Shown piece by piece: positions 19,741-27,799 of a DNA stretch of 64,000 bases. The stretch is from Leptospiraceae bacterium (lineage in GTDB: Bacteria > Spirochaetota > Leptospiria > Leptospirales > Leptospiraceae). Location: positions 39,278-103,277 of the forward strand of contig JADJFV010000015.1 in the NCBI GenBank assembly GCA_016708435.1, in the 5' to 3' direction. The notes below the pieces were generated by a model that made no database searches, was not told the origin of the DNA, and worked only from the letters and a program-made list of their open reading frames with translations. Position numbers and translations under genes: made by a program. The first letter of the stretch is position 1, and each line of letters opens with the position of its first letter.

Positions 19741-20691
19741 CTACTTGAGGCTAAAGGCAGTTTGCGTTGTTGCTGTGGCACCTGTAGTAAAATTTAGTCC
19801 AATATTTTTTATCATTGGTTCGCAAGCTGTTTTTGGACTAGAAGTAGCATTTCCCGCCATACAAGTATTAATCCCTGTGCTAGATGCATCTGCACCTGTA
19901 TAGAGAGCATTTATATCCAGTGTAACTACATCTTTCGTAGAATCAAATCCTGTTGCTTTTGTTAAAGTAATGGTTGGAATATTGGGTTGACTACACTGAT
20001 TTACAGGACCGGTAGTATTTCCAGTGCAAGTGTGACTACCTAAATGAAAACTATTCTTGCTACTTGCAGTGTATTCTATTTTCACAAATTTATATCCACT
20101 TGCCCAAGCCCAATACATTTCAGTTATATTCAAAGGAGAAGTAGCAGTTGCAACATTCATATGATTCAAATAAAACGGAACGCCTACTTTGAATTCAACT
20201 CCAATATAATTTCCAACAGGAGATGTTCCTGTGATAGATTTGTTCATATCGGTAGTCCCTGTAGTTGCGCAGCCATTTGTCTTATCTTCAAAATCCAATA
20301 GCGCAACTCCAGAATAAGCACCATACTGATTTGATCCTGCGGCTAATTGCCATTTGTTGTCAGTGGTAATTGTAAAATCTACTTTAGTTCCATCTGCAGA
20401 AATTAACTTTACATCATGCACATAGAATCTTAAATCATTTAAAGTTGTTCCGGTTACTCCAGCGACTGTTCCTGGAATAGTTCCTGCACAGGTAACATTT
20501 GATGTTCCAGAGACTACATTGAAGTTAATTGTTTTCACTGAAGCTGCTGTAGAGGTTTTTGTTTGATTTACAAGTGCAGCCGCTGCAATTAAACTTGCAG
20601 TGTTGTTATCATCTTTTTTTCCAGTGATTGTATCACAGGAGCTAAATAGTAGAGAAGATAGTAAAATTGTTAAAAATAATTTTTGTTTCAT
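19741..20691 (-). CDS. mbnP: MbnP-family copper-binding lipoprotein
   Basis: A 316-aa lipoprotein (MKQKLFLTILLSSLLFSSC). The central motif MYWAWASGYKFVKIEY and the later HLGSHTC...CSQPN are hallmarks of the MbnP family. In characterised MbnP a conserved Trp of this region is converted to kynurenine by MbnH to complete a copper site. Also typical are RFYVHDVKLISADGTKV near the N-terminus and the CxxG-type end (CMAGNATSSPKTACEPMIKNIGL). It is the first gene of a minus-strand cluster with mbnH 168 bases downstream. No methanobactin precursor or biosynthesis gene is present, so it probably serves general copper capture. Confidence 0.88.
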   Translation of the reverse strand: MKQKLFLTILLSSLLFSSCDTITGKKDDNNTASLIAAAALVNQTKTSTAASVKTINFNVVSGTSNVTCAGTIPGTVAGVTGTTLNDLRFYVHDVKLISADGTKVDFTITTDNKWQLAAGSNQYGAYSGVALLDFEDKTNGCATTGTTDMNKSITGTSPVGNYIGVEFKVGVPFYLNHMNVATATSPLNITEMYWAWASGYKFVKIEYTASSKNSFHLGSHTCTGNTTGPVNQCSQPNIPTITLTKATGFDSTKDVVTLDINALYTGADASSTGINTCMAGNATSSPKTACEPMIKNIGLNFTTGATATTQTAFSLK

Positions 20692-20711
20692 TATAAAATA
20701 TCCTTTTAGTA

Positions 20712-20735
20712 AGCGGTTAATAGATTATTACCGCT
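20712..20735 (-). promoter_or_regulatory. Dyad upstream of mbnP, candidate operator
   Basis: A 24-bp near-palindrome (AGCGGT...ACCGCT arms, extended by TAATA/TATTA with one bulged base). It lies 21-44 bases upstream of the mbnP start codon. It contains CGGTTAAT, also present in the perfect dyad upstream of the czcA-type pump at 40329. A metal-responsive operator is a reasonable inference, though a transcript hairpin is also possible. Confidence 0.4.
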
Positions 20736-20814
20736 ATAAATTTTAGGCATAGAAGCCTTTTTATTCTTGTGGCATACAAAGTTATGCCGTGGAATTATAT
20801 TGATTATTTTTTAA

Positions 20815-20935
20815 AGCGAGCGATAGCGATCAACTGGATGACTGGGACAGTTTCTTCGTCCCAGTCAGGAAGGCGAGCGCGGGCGGCGTTTTCCAATGTA
20901 TCGTTACATACACGTATAAATCGCCGTATCGCCCA
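20815..20935. repeat. R5 structured intergenic element, copy 1
   Basis: GC-rich for this genome. It contains TAGCGATCAA, then a hairpin with a perfect 10-bp stem (TGACTGGGAC / GTCCCAGTCA), then GGCGAGCGCGGGCGGC, a second weak hairpin, and CGCCGTATCGCCC. The outer arms GCGATA and TATCGC can pair. A second copy at 29284-29420 keeps the layout but changes both arms together. Confidence 0.6.
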
Positions 20936-20939
20936 GAAT

Positions 20940-21326
20940 TTAAGAAAGTCGGGGGGGCTTAATCAGTATTAACCGGAATCCTTTTAGATTGGAAATAAGA
21001 TAGGGAGTAGGAAGTATATATTTCGTTAAATGAATAAATAGGGTATTTTGAATTTCAGAAAGAAAAAAAGTCTGCTTAATTAAATTTGATAGTTCGTTAG
21101 GATTTTTATTTTTTTTGCAGGAGCAAATATGCGTTACCTTCGTGGAATCATGGCAATCCGATTTTGAGACTTGAGAATGGACTTCTTTTTTGGAGTTGTG
21201 GTTACACGTGCATATCTGCCTGAACTTTCGCATATAGCAAAGCCCTGAATCATATATCAAGCTTTGCGAGAGAATCGCAAACACGATAATCAAGCTAATG
21301 ACTACTTTTGCAAATAAAGTTTTCAT
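20940..21326 (-). CDS. Small Cys/His-rich exported protein
   Basis: 128 aa. A signal-like N-terminus (MKTLFAKVVISLIIVFAILS) is followed by a Cys/His cluster: C-x10-C-x-C-x-H, then DCHDS and HICSCKK. The pattern suggests metal binding in the periplasm. A hydrophobic, basic C-terminus follows. Its stop lies next to R5, about 250 bases upstream of mbnP and on the same strand, so it may be part of the copper cluster. The ribosome-binding site is weak (AAAGGG very close to the ATG). I do not recognise the family. Confidence 0.55.
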   Translation of the reverse strand: MKTLFAKVVISLIIVFAILSQSLIYDSGLCYMRKFRQICTCNHNSKKEVHSQVSKSDCHDSTKVTHICSCKKNKNPNELSNLIKQTFFLSEIQNTLFIHLTKYILPTPYLISNLKGFRLILIKPPRLS

Positions 21327-21487
21327 TCCCTTTCGACTTTTTAAATACGCTCAGATTTGTCAACAAATATCCTATTCATTGCTTAACCTCGCAAATGCGA
21401 GTCGTTATGCTTTCTTTGGGATTCTCAATGAAAAACTTCAATCACCAACCCACCACTCTCCGACCTACCTTCGTCTCCAATCCTAAC

Positions 21488-21586
21488 CTAATCGAACACT
21501 AATCGAACACTAATCGAACACTAATCGAACACTAATCGAACACTAATCGAACTCTGACCGAAGGCAGACCGAACCCTGACAGAGCG
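21488..21586. repeat. 11-bp minisatellite
   Basis: Five perfect tandem copies of CTAATCGAACA (21488-21542), one copy with a single change (21543-21553), then three progressively diverged units (CTGACCGAAGG, CAGACCGAACC, CTGACAGAGCG). There are no spacers, so it is not a CRISPR. It lies between two divergently transcribed genes. Confidence 0.9.
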
Positions 21587-21631
21587 ATCCATATCATTAA
21601 GTTAGGAAAGAGGAAAAAAGAATTAACCACA

Positions 21632-21669
21632 TTATGTTGCGACCCTTAGGAAGCAACATTGAGTTTGGG
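21632..21669 (+). repeat. R4 hairpin element, copy 1
   Basis: TTATGTTGCG...GGAAGCAACATTGAGTT...GGG forms a hairpin with a perfect 7-bp stem (ATGTTGC / GCAACAT). The reverse complement of the same element, with a few changes, lies inside the R3 element near 52765-52805. Confidence 0.7.
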
Positions 21670-21733
21670 CACGAAAAACACGAAGAAAAGAAAGGATTCC
21701 ATCATAAACCCCTCCGTGTCTCTGTGCCTCCGT
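21670..21733. repeat. CACGAA/CTCCGTG-type intergenic repeat
   Basis: GCACGAAAAACACGAAGA is followed ~30 bases later by CCTCCGTGTCTCTGTGCC. This resembles the widespread 'cacagagacacggag' intergenic repeats of many environmental genomes. Related degenerate stretches occur at 24682-24735 and near 31354. Here it lies just upstream of a phosphatidyltransferase gene. Confidence 0.55.
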
Positions 21734-21805
21734 GGCAAGACAACTTACTTTTTTTCTCGAAATGAATTGCCTAGAAATGCTAAATTTGTAAATTGCTCAT
21801 TTAGC

Positions 21806-22411
21806 ATGAAACAATTATTACTTGTTCCCAATCTCTTAACTTTATCTAGAATTTTTCTAATCATTCCGTCTATTTATTTCCTAGAAAAATCTCTATTCAC
21901 TCTGGCCGTCTTTTGTGTTCTAATTCTTTTACTGACAGATTTTTTCGATGGATACCTTGCCCGTAAACTCAATCAAACTTCGCCAATAGGTGCAATTCTA
22001 GACCCTGTCGCCGACAAATTGGTAGTAATCGCATTCTTTACTCATCTGCTAGTCTATGATTCAGTGGCGCCGATTTACGTTTACTTAGTGTTTACCCGTA
22101 ACATCTTGCAACTCTCTTCGATTCCAATTCTTTTGCTCTGGAAAAAAATTCAGTTCAAAGTGAAGCCTAAAAAAATTCCAAAGATAGGAACTGCACTAAA
22201 CTTTATCATCTTAGGTCTTTATGAATTTAATTTTGTAATCTCTAAAAATTTAGACATACTCAACCATTTCACATCCGAGATGGAGCAATTGAATACTTTT
22301 GTATTAGCTCCTTTGCTTCTTATTTCAATGGTAATCGAGATTTATATTCTGTTTACCTTTATCCCCCGCTTCTATAAAATTTACAAAGGAACTCACGACA
22401 CTTTCGAGTAG
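21806..22411 (+). CDS. CDP-alcohol phosphatidyltransferase (PgsA-like)
   Basis: 201 aa from the ATG at 21806. Upstream in-frame codons run through the intergenic repeat and are unlikely to be coding. The signature D-x2-DG-x2-AR-x8-G-x3-D-x3-D is complete (DFFDGYLARK...GAILDPVADKLV). Several hydrophobic helices follow. The enzyme joins a CDP-diacylglycerol to an alcohol at the inner membrane; size and motif fit phosphatidylglycerophosphate synthase, but the alcohol cannot be read from sequence. No good ribosome-binding site is visible. A symporter gene follows 24 bases later. Confidence 0.85.
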   Translation: MKQLLLVPNLLTLSRIFLIIPSIYFLEKSLFTLAVFCVLILLLTDFFDGYLARKLNQTSPIGAILDPVADKLVVIAFFTHLLVYDSVAPIYVYLVFTRNILQLSSIPILLLWKKIQFKVKPKKIPKIGTALNFIILGLYEFNFVISKNLDILNHFTSEMEQLNTFVLAPLLLISMVIEIYILFTFIPRFYKIYKGTHDTFE

Positions 22412-22435
22412 AGTTCTTTCAAAAGGAATCCAATC

Positions 22436-23857
22436 ATGGACATCGCAATTTTTATTATCATACTGTTAGGATTTATTTTCGTAGGTCTACGAGAGTCTAA
22501 GAAAGTAAAAGACGATTCTTCTTACCTATTAGCGAATCGTAAAACCGGTTTATTCGCATTAGTCGCTACACTTGTAATGACTGAGTTTAATACTTCTACC
22601 CTGCTCGGTTTCTCCGCGGCGGGTTATACAACAGGTATATGGGGTCTAACGCTTCCGCTCGTATTTCTCATCGGGCTTGGATTCTATACTTTTACTGTTG
22701 CCAGAAAATGGAAAAAGCTAAATGGAATGAGTGTTGCAGAACTTTTTTCTCTTCGCTATGGAAATGGAGTTGGAACAGTCGCAAGTCTTTTTCTAATCCT
22801 TGCCATGATTGGTTTTAGTGCCACGTATGTAAAATCAATGACTGTCATCTTTCAGCCTTTTGTGCCCGAGTTAAATTCTTTTATCGTAAGTGCCTTACTA
22901 GTTGCGGTTGTATTGTTTATGACTCTGCGTGGGGGGCTAGTCTCTGTTATCTCCACAGACATTTTAGGATTCATCGGAACATTGATTGTAATTCCAATGA
23001 TTTTTTACTTTTCCTATTCTCAGACTCATGCTAGATTTGAGGATATCGTTCGTGTATTTCCACCTGAATCATCAAACGCGCTTCCCATTCGCTACGTTGC
23101 ATCTCTTATTATCATTACCATGTTTACTTATATTGCAGCTCCCTGGTATGGACAAAAGATATTTGCCGCCGCCTCCGAAAAAACAGCTTTTATCGCAGTT
23201 GGAATTTCAAGTGTTCTAGTTTATATTCTTTATTCCTTTCCAATCCTTGCACTTACATTCTTAAGAATTAAAGGAATAATCGGAATTAACCCCGAAGAAG
23301 GAATTCCTTATATCATCAAAATGTATTTTCCAGAGGGTTTAAGGGCTGTCGCATTCGCAGTATTATTCGCTGCTGCTGCCACTACTCTTTCAGGAATATG
23401 GAGTGCTCTGACTACTATGCTCGTAGGTGACTACTTATTATCCGCTAAAAATCCGAAGCTGGGAAAAGACTATGTAGGCAGTATGAAAATCTATTTTGCA
23501 TTCGCTGTTATCTCCTGGCTCTTGGGAAATATCTTTGTAGATAAAATTTTAAACAAACTAATTCTCGCCAATATACCAATAGCCGCACTTTCTTTTTCTT
23601 TGCTTGCCGGATTTTATTGGGAAAAGGCTTCTCGCACGGGAGCGATTATCAGCATCAGTGCAGGTCTTGTGTGGGGTATTGGTTGTTATGCGTATCTTGG
23701 GGAAGATGGGGGTTATACTTGGTTCTGGGCGGCTTATGGAATTCCACTTATTTTTGGTAGCGGAATCATTGGCTCTCTTGTATTTCCAAAGTCAGCAGAG
23801 GAAGAAAAATTATTGGAAAACTTTAACCTTAGAATGAAAGCTGAAGTAGAAAAATGA
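22436..23857 (+). CDS. Sodium:solute symporter (SSS family)
   Basis: 473 aa with about 13 hydrophobic helices. The fold and motifs fit the SSS family: LVATLVMTEFNTSTLLGFSAAGYTTG near the N-terminus, GLSVAELFSLRYG-like GMSVAELFSLRYGNG, and AAPWYGQKIFAAASEKTA in the middle. The co-transported solute is unknown. It is followed by a 4-base ATGA overlap with the next gene, which suggests co-translation. Confidence 0.9.
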   Translation: MDIAIFIIILLGFIFVGLRESKKVKDDSSYLLANRKTGLFALVATLVMTEFNTSTLLGFSAAGYTTGIWGLTLPLVFLIGLGFYTFTVARKWKKLNGMSVAELFSLRYGNGVGTVASLFLILAMIGFSATYVKSMTVIFQPFVPELNSFIVSALLVAVVLFMTLRGGLVSVISTDILGFIGTLIVIPMIFYFSYSQTHARFEDIVRVFPPESSNALPIRYVASLIIITMFTYIAAPWYGQKIFAAASEKTAFIAVGISSVLVYILYSFPILALTFLRIKGIIGINPEEGIPYIIKMYFPEGLRAVAFAVLFAAAATTLSGIWSALTTMLVGDYLLSAKNPKLGKDYVGSMKIYFAFAVISWLLGNIFVDKILNKLILANIPIAALSFSLLAGFYWEKASRTGAIISISAGLVWGIGCYAYLGEDGGYTWFWAAYGIPLIFGSGIIGSLVFPKSAEEEKLLENFNLRMKAEVEK

Positions 23858-24621
23858 ACTTTCAAACTGCACTTCTATTATTAGTTTCCTTCGTATTTAG
23901 TATCATGGGAGGTTTCATCGCGTTAAACGGTAAAACTATTGAGGAAAGAAATCTCGGGATTGGTTGTCTTGGTCTTTTTGGATTGTCCTTTTTTACATTT
24001 ATTTATTTTGCATGGAGAAAAAGAGTATTCGAAAAGCAAATCAAAGCAAATGCAAGCTCTGTCTCAATAGAAGGAGGAAGAAGGTTTCAAATCGACAAAA
24101 GCAAATACTACGTAATGGCGATTATCCTCTTCTTCCTAGGGGGCTTTCTTTCTTTTTTTGTAAGAATCAGTTTACCATTTATGATCCTAACAGCTTTTGT
24201 TGGGCTCATTGGATTCTTACTATTTTTTGGAGTATTATTTGGATTTATCGCCAGGGAATATTTAATCTTCGAATTTGATGGAATACGAATGGGCTTTAAG
24301 AATTACTCTTATATTCTTCGATGGGACAATATCATGAAAATTTCCTCCGATGAATGGCATAGCAATATAGCAGTGTTTATCACCTTAATCAATCCAGAGG
24401 ATACTACCCGTTATCTCTTCGTAAACAAAGGTAGACGGGACAAGACTATAAAAAAAATCTATTCCAAAATAAGTTGGACTCTCACCATGGCTAGCGCGCA
24501 TATTCTCATTTTGCCGGAACGATATGGACTAGACGCAGGATATTTTTTTAGAATGTTAGAAGGCTATTTGAAATATCCAGAAAGACGACAAGAATTGAAA
24601 CTGAAAGAAAAACTGAATTAA
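23854..24621 (+). CDS. Hypothetical membrane protein
   Basis: 255 aa with four hydrophobic helices in the N-terminal half: two at residues ~5-50, then a second pair around residues 90-145. The C-terminal half is soluble (LIFEFDGIRMGFKNYSYILRWDNIMKIS) and resembles a bacterial PH-like membrane-associated domain. I do not recognise a characterised family. Coupling to the symporter by a 4-base overlap suggests an accessory role. Confidence 0.7.
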   Translation: MNFQTALLLLVSFVFSIMGGFIALNGKTIEERNLGIGCLGLFGLSFFTFIYFAWRKRVFEKQIKANASSVSIEGGRRFQIDKSKYYVMAIILFFLGGFLSFFVRISLPFMILTAFVGLIGFLLFFGVLFGFIAREYLIFEFDGIRMGFKNYSYILRWDNIMKISSDEWHSNIAVFITLINPEDTTRYLFVNKGRRDKTIKKIYSKISWTLTMASAHILILPERYGLDAGYFFRMLEGYLKYPERRQELKLKEKLN

Positions 24622-24681
24622 GTCTTCGAAGAACAAAGACCAATTTTACAATAAGGATTTTTAAAATCATTACGGTCACAA

Positions 24682-24735
24682 TGGTTCTCACAAAGAACAC
24701 CAAGTGATTTTTTCTCTGTGAACTCTGTGAGAAAT
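24682..24735. repeat. Hairpin of the CTCTGTG repeat type
   Basis: Imperfect inverted repeat: TTCTCACAAAGAACAC pairs with GTGAACTCTGTGAGAA (two mismatches). It lies between the membrane protein and trpB and could also act as a transcription end for the upstream operon. Confidence 0.5.
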
Positions 24736-24828
24736 ATTTCTTCTTCACCATTCCATAGAGCGCGATTTTTTTTGAGTATTTATTTTTTTTACTTTTCCAA
24801 AAGAAATAGAAAACAAATTTTACATAGT

Positions 24829-26193
24829 ATGGAAAATAAAATCAACCTTACTGAAAAAGAAATCCCAACTCATTGGTATAATATCCAGGCAGATATGCCA
24901 AATCCAATGCTCCCTCCTCTTCATCCTGGCACAAAGCAGCCAGTTGGACCTGAAGATTTATCTCCTATATTTCCGATGGAGTTAATCAAGCAAGAAGTGA
25001 GTCTTGAACGTTGGATAGAAATTCCCGAAGAAGTTAGAGACATTTACAAGATATGGCGACCAACGCCTATGTTTAGAGCGCATAGATTAGAAAAACTTCT
25101 AGATACTCCTGCTAAAATCTTTTACAAATATGAAGGTGGTAGCCCTGCCGGATCTCATAAGCCTAACACCGCTATACCGCAAGCGTATTATAACAAAAAA
25201 GAAGGCGTTAAAAAAATTACTACCGAAACAGGAGCAGGACAATGGGGAAGCGCTCTGAGTTTTGCTTGCAATATATTTGGAATTGAACTTGAAGTCTTCA
25301 TGGTAAAAATCAGCTACCAACAAAAACCTTACCGCAAAAGCTTAATGAATACCTGGGGCGCAACAGTATATGCCTCCCCAACAGACAAAACAGAATCCGG
25401 TAGAAAAATTTTAGCGGCTAATCCTGATTCACCCGGAAGTCTAGGTATTGCCATTTCAGAAGCAGTAGAAAGAGCAGTCGGTGATGCTGACACAAAATAC
25501 GCGTTAGGCAGTGTGTTAAACCATGTTCTACTACACCAAACAATCGTAGGACAAGAAGCAATTCTACAAATGGAAAAAGCAGGAGAATATCCTGACGTTA
25601 TCATTGCTCCCTTTGGTGGCGGATCGAATTTTGCTGGACTCACATTTCCATTCCTACGTCAAAAGATAACAGAAGGAAAAAAAGTTCGATGCATTGCAGT
25701 TGAGCCATCTTCCTGTCCAAAATTAACAAAAGGTGAATTTAGATATGACTTCGGGGATACTGTTGGTTTAACCCCACTCCTTCCAATGTATACTCTTGGA
25801 CATTCTTTTGTTCCAGCGTCTATTCATGCCGGTGGACTTAGATACCATGGAGCAGGTGCAATCGTAAGCCAACTTTTAAAAGATAAAATCATCGAAGCAG
25901 TTGCAATCCAACAGCTTGAATGTTTTAAAGCAGGTGTTGCATTCGCTAAGGCAGAAGGAATTCTTCCTGCACCAGAGGCTACTCACGGTATTGCGGAAGT
26001 ATTTAGACAAGCAGAAGAAGCTAAACGAGAAGGCAAATCTAGAACAATTCTCTTTAATCTTTGCGGTCATGGTTATATGGATTTAAGCTCTTACGACGAT
26101 TACTTCGCGGGCAAACTAACAGACCATGCGTTATCCGATGGAGACATTCAAAAATCTTTAGCCGAGCTAGACTCTTATCCAAAAGCTGGATAA
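24829..26193 (+). CDS. trpB: Tryptophan synthase beta chain, TrpB2 type
   Basis: 454 aa from the ATG at 24829 (MENKINLTEKEIPTHWYNIQ); an upstream start 37 codons earlier reads through the intergenic repeat. The pyridoxal-phosphate lysine is Lys111 in GGSPAGSHKPNT. GAGQWGSALSFAC and FGGGSNFAGL are the substrate and phosphate-binding loops. The long N-terminal region (PLHPGTKQPVGPEDLSPIFP) is typical of TrpB2 rather than TrpB1. TrpB2 enzymes condense indole with serine, often without TrpA, and can serve indole salvage. No other trp gene lies in the window. Confidence 0.93.
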   Translation: MENKINLTEKEIPTHWYNIQADMPNPMLPPLHPGTKQPVGPEDLSPIFPMELIKQEVSLERWIEIPEEVRDIYKIWRPTPMFRAHRLEKLLDTPAKIFYKYEGGSPAGSHKPNTAIPQAYYNKKEGVKKITTETGAGQWGSALSFACNIFGIELEVFMVKISYQQKPYRKSLMNTWGATVYASPTDKTESGRKILAANPDSPGSLGIAISEAVERAVGDADTKYALGSVLNHVLLHQTIVGQEAILQMEKAGEYPDVIIAPFGGGSNFAGLTFPFLRQKITEGKKVRCIAVEPSSCPKLTKGEFRYDFGDTVGLTPLLPMYTLGHSFVPASIHAGGLRYHGAGAIVSQLLKDKIIEAVAIQQLECFKAGVAFAKAEGILPAPEATHGIAEVFRQAEEAKREGKSRTILFNLCGHGYMDLSSYDDYFAGKLTDHALSDGDIQKSLAELDSYPKAG

Positions 26194-26198
26194 AAAAG

Positions 26199-26493
26199 AT
26201 TACCACCGATGAACAGGCGAAGGCGTAGGTCGCGAATACTTGGAGCGAAGGGGGGACTGAACACGGATAATAGATTGTGATTGGTCAGGAAAGATTTAAG
26301 CGGTCACAGTCACATCGAACTGCTTTATCGTGAGATGTCTATTTTGCAAAGATAGTATAAGATTAACCTAATACTATGTTTGCAAAATAGATTTCTCACA
26401 CATCGCACAAACTGATGTGTCCACCCATTTGCTTAGTCGCAAATCCGACACCTACGTAGGTTCGAAATGACCGTGAAAATCATCGGTGGTAAT
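26199..26493. mobile_element. MITE-like element with 14-bp terminal inverted repeats
   Basis: A 295-bp non-coding element. Its ends are perfect inverted repeats (ATTACCACCGATGA / TCATCGGTGGTAAT). Inside is a long hairpin: TCTATTTTGCAAA (26338-26350) pairs with TTTGCAAAATAGA (26379-26391). The pairing extends on both sides with few mismatches. It fills the space between trpB and the hydrolase gene. No transposase is encoded. Confidence 0.75.
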
Positions 26494-26568
26494 ATTCCTC
26501 CCTTTCTTTCGAATATTTATTTACATTTTTTAAATTTCTTGCATGACAAAAAAAATACTTTTTCCTAA

Positions 26569-27774
26569 ATGATGAGTATGACAAAAACCACAGAACTAAA
26601 TAATGAGTCCCAATTTTCTGCCGCCTTAAATAAAGTCCTTGCCAAAATCCAAAAAAACAAACGAGCCTTCACAGACCCGGAAGTAAAAGCATTTTGTGCA
26701 AAACGTTTCCGTAATATTTTTATCAATGAAGCAATCGAAGATCCAATCGCAATGAAAGTCGCTACTGAAAAGCCACTCTTCGGAAAAGACACACGCCCTG
26801 CTAAGCAAAAAGCCTACGAAAGATTTCTTCGCAATGATGGTCCAGCAGAGTGGAATATTGATTATCCGCAAGCACGCAATCCTGTTCTAAAAAATACTAC
26901 TCTACTTTTTTGTCCGGGTCTTCTTACTGGTCTACTTCCCGTAATGGCATTCCAAGAAGCATTTCCCGCTATCGAAAAAAAATACAAAATCAAAATTCTA
27001 CAATCCGATTCTCATCCAATGAGAGGCTGTGAGGCTAATGTCAACGATATTCGTAACGCAGTCGAGAAAGGAATTGGTCTAGATGCAAATGCAAAAGTAA
27101 TTACAAAAGGCAAAGCGCCGAAAGATATCTTTGTTATCTGCTATAGCAAGGGAATGCCCGATCTATTAACAGCACTAATCGAAATGCCGGAGTTAAAAGA
27201 TAGAATCCGTTGTATCTTCAACTGGGCGGGCGCTCCCGGTGGTTCGCCATTAGCCGACAATATATTTGCCTCTCTCAAGAATGCAGACATGGCTGCTCTT
27301 AAAAATCTCACCGAAATAATCAAAGTCGTAAACCCAATGATTAACCTAGGCGATAAAGTCAGAAGACTTGATGAATACCATATCAAAGATGCAGTTGAAT
27401 CAATCACTACAACTTACCGACAAGAATTTTTGCAAAAGCACTTAAAAGAAATTGATAAAATGAATATTCCTATTTTTAATATCAGCGGCTCAACGACAGT
27501 AACCGAAGTTCCGTATTTTCAAATGCAAGGTGTGATGGAATTAAATAAATACGATGCAAATAACGATATGCAAGTCACACAACATGGGGCTAAGATTGCT
27601 TCTCCAATGGCGACCGATCTTGCTATGCTACATGGTCATCACTGGGATCTTTCTTATAGTCCATTTCCAAAGAATATGCGCTTTGGCTCGGCTCACCTAG
27701 ATCATCCGTTCCCAAAAGAAGCGGCTGCTACTGCCATGATCAAGTTTGCGTTCGAACTCGGACTCATTGATTGA
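26569..27774 (+). CDS. Putative alpha/beta-fold hydrolase
   Basis: 401 aa, cytoplasmic. FVICYSKGMPDLL looks like the nucleophile elbow of an alpha/beta hydrolase (Cys in place of the first Gly of G-x-S-x-G). NWAGAPGG follows the next strand. HGHHWDLSY and the late HLDHPF could supply the catalytic His. A preceding ~110-residue region is helical. I do not recognise a named family. There is no clear ribosome-binding site before any of the clustered ATGs at 26569-26578. Confidence 0.6.
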   Translation: MMSMTKTTELNNESQFSAALNKVLAKIQKNKRAFTDPEVKAFCAKRFRNIFINEAIEDPIAMKVATEKPLFGKDTRPAKQKAYERFLRNDGPAEWNIDYPQARNPVLKNTTLLFCPGLLTGLLPVMAFQEAFPAIEKKYKIKILQSDSHPMRGCEANVNDIRNAVEKGIGLDANAKVITKGKAPKDIFVICYSKGMPDLLTALIEMPELKDRIRCIFNWAGAPGGSPLADNIFASLKNADMAALKNLTEIIKVVNPMINLGDKVRRLDEYHIKDAVESITTTYRQEFLQKHLKEIDKMNIPIFNISGSTTVTEVPYFQMQGVMELNKYDANNDMQVTQHGAKIASPMATDLAMLHGHHWDLSYSPFPKNMRFGSAHLDHPFPKEAAATAMIKFAFELGLID

Positions 27775-27799
27775 TTCAGATTTCTAGAAAGCTTTATTC

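Noticed and set aside
16564..21326. Methanobactin biosynthesis locus
   Set aside because: No precursor peptide or MbnB/MbnC-like gene is present; only the MbnP/MbnH pair.
21488..21586. CRISPR array
   Set aside because: Units are 11 bp, directly adjacent, without spacers; no cas gene in the window.
24829..26193. Part of a trp operon
   Set aside because: No TrpA, TrpC, TrpD or TrpE gene nearby; the TrpB2-type protein stands alone.
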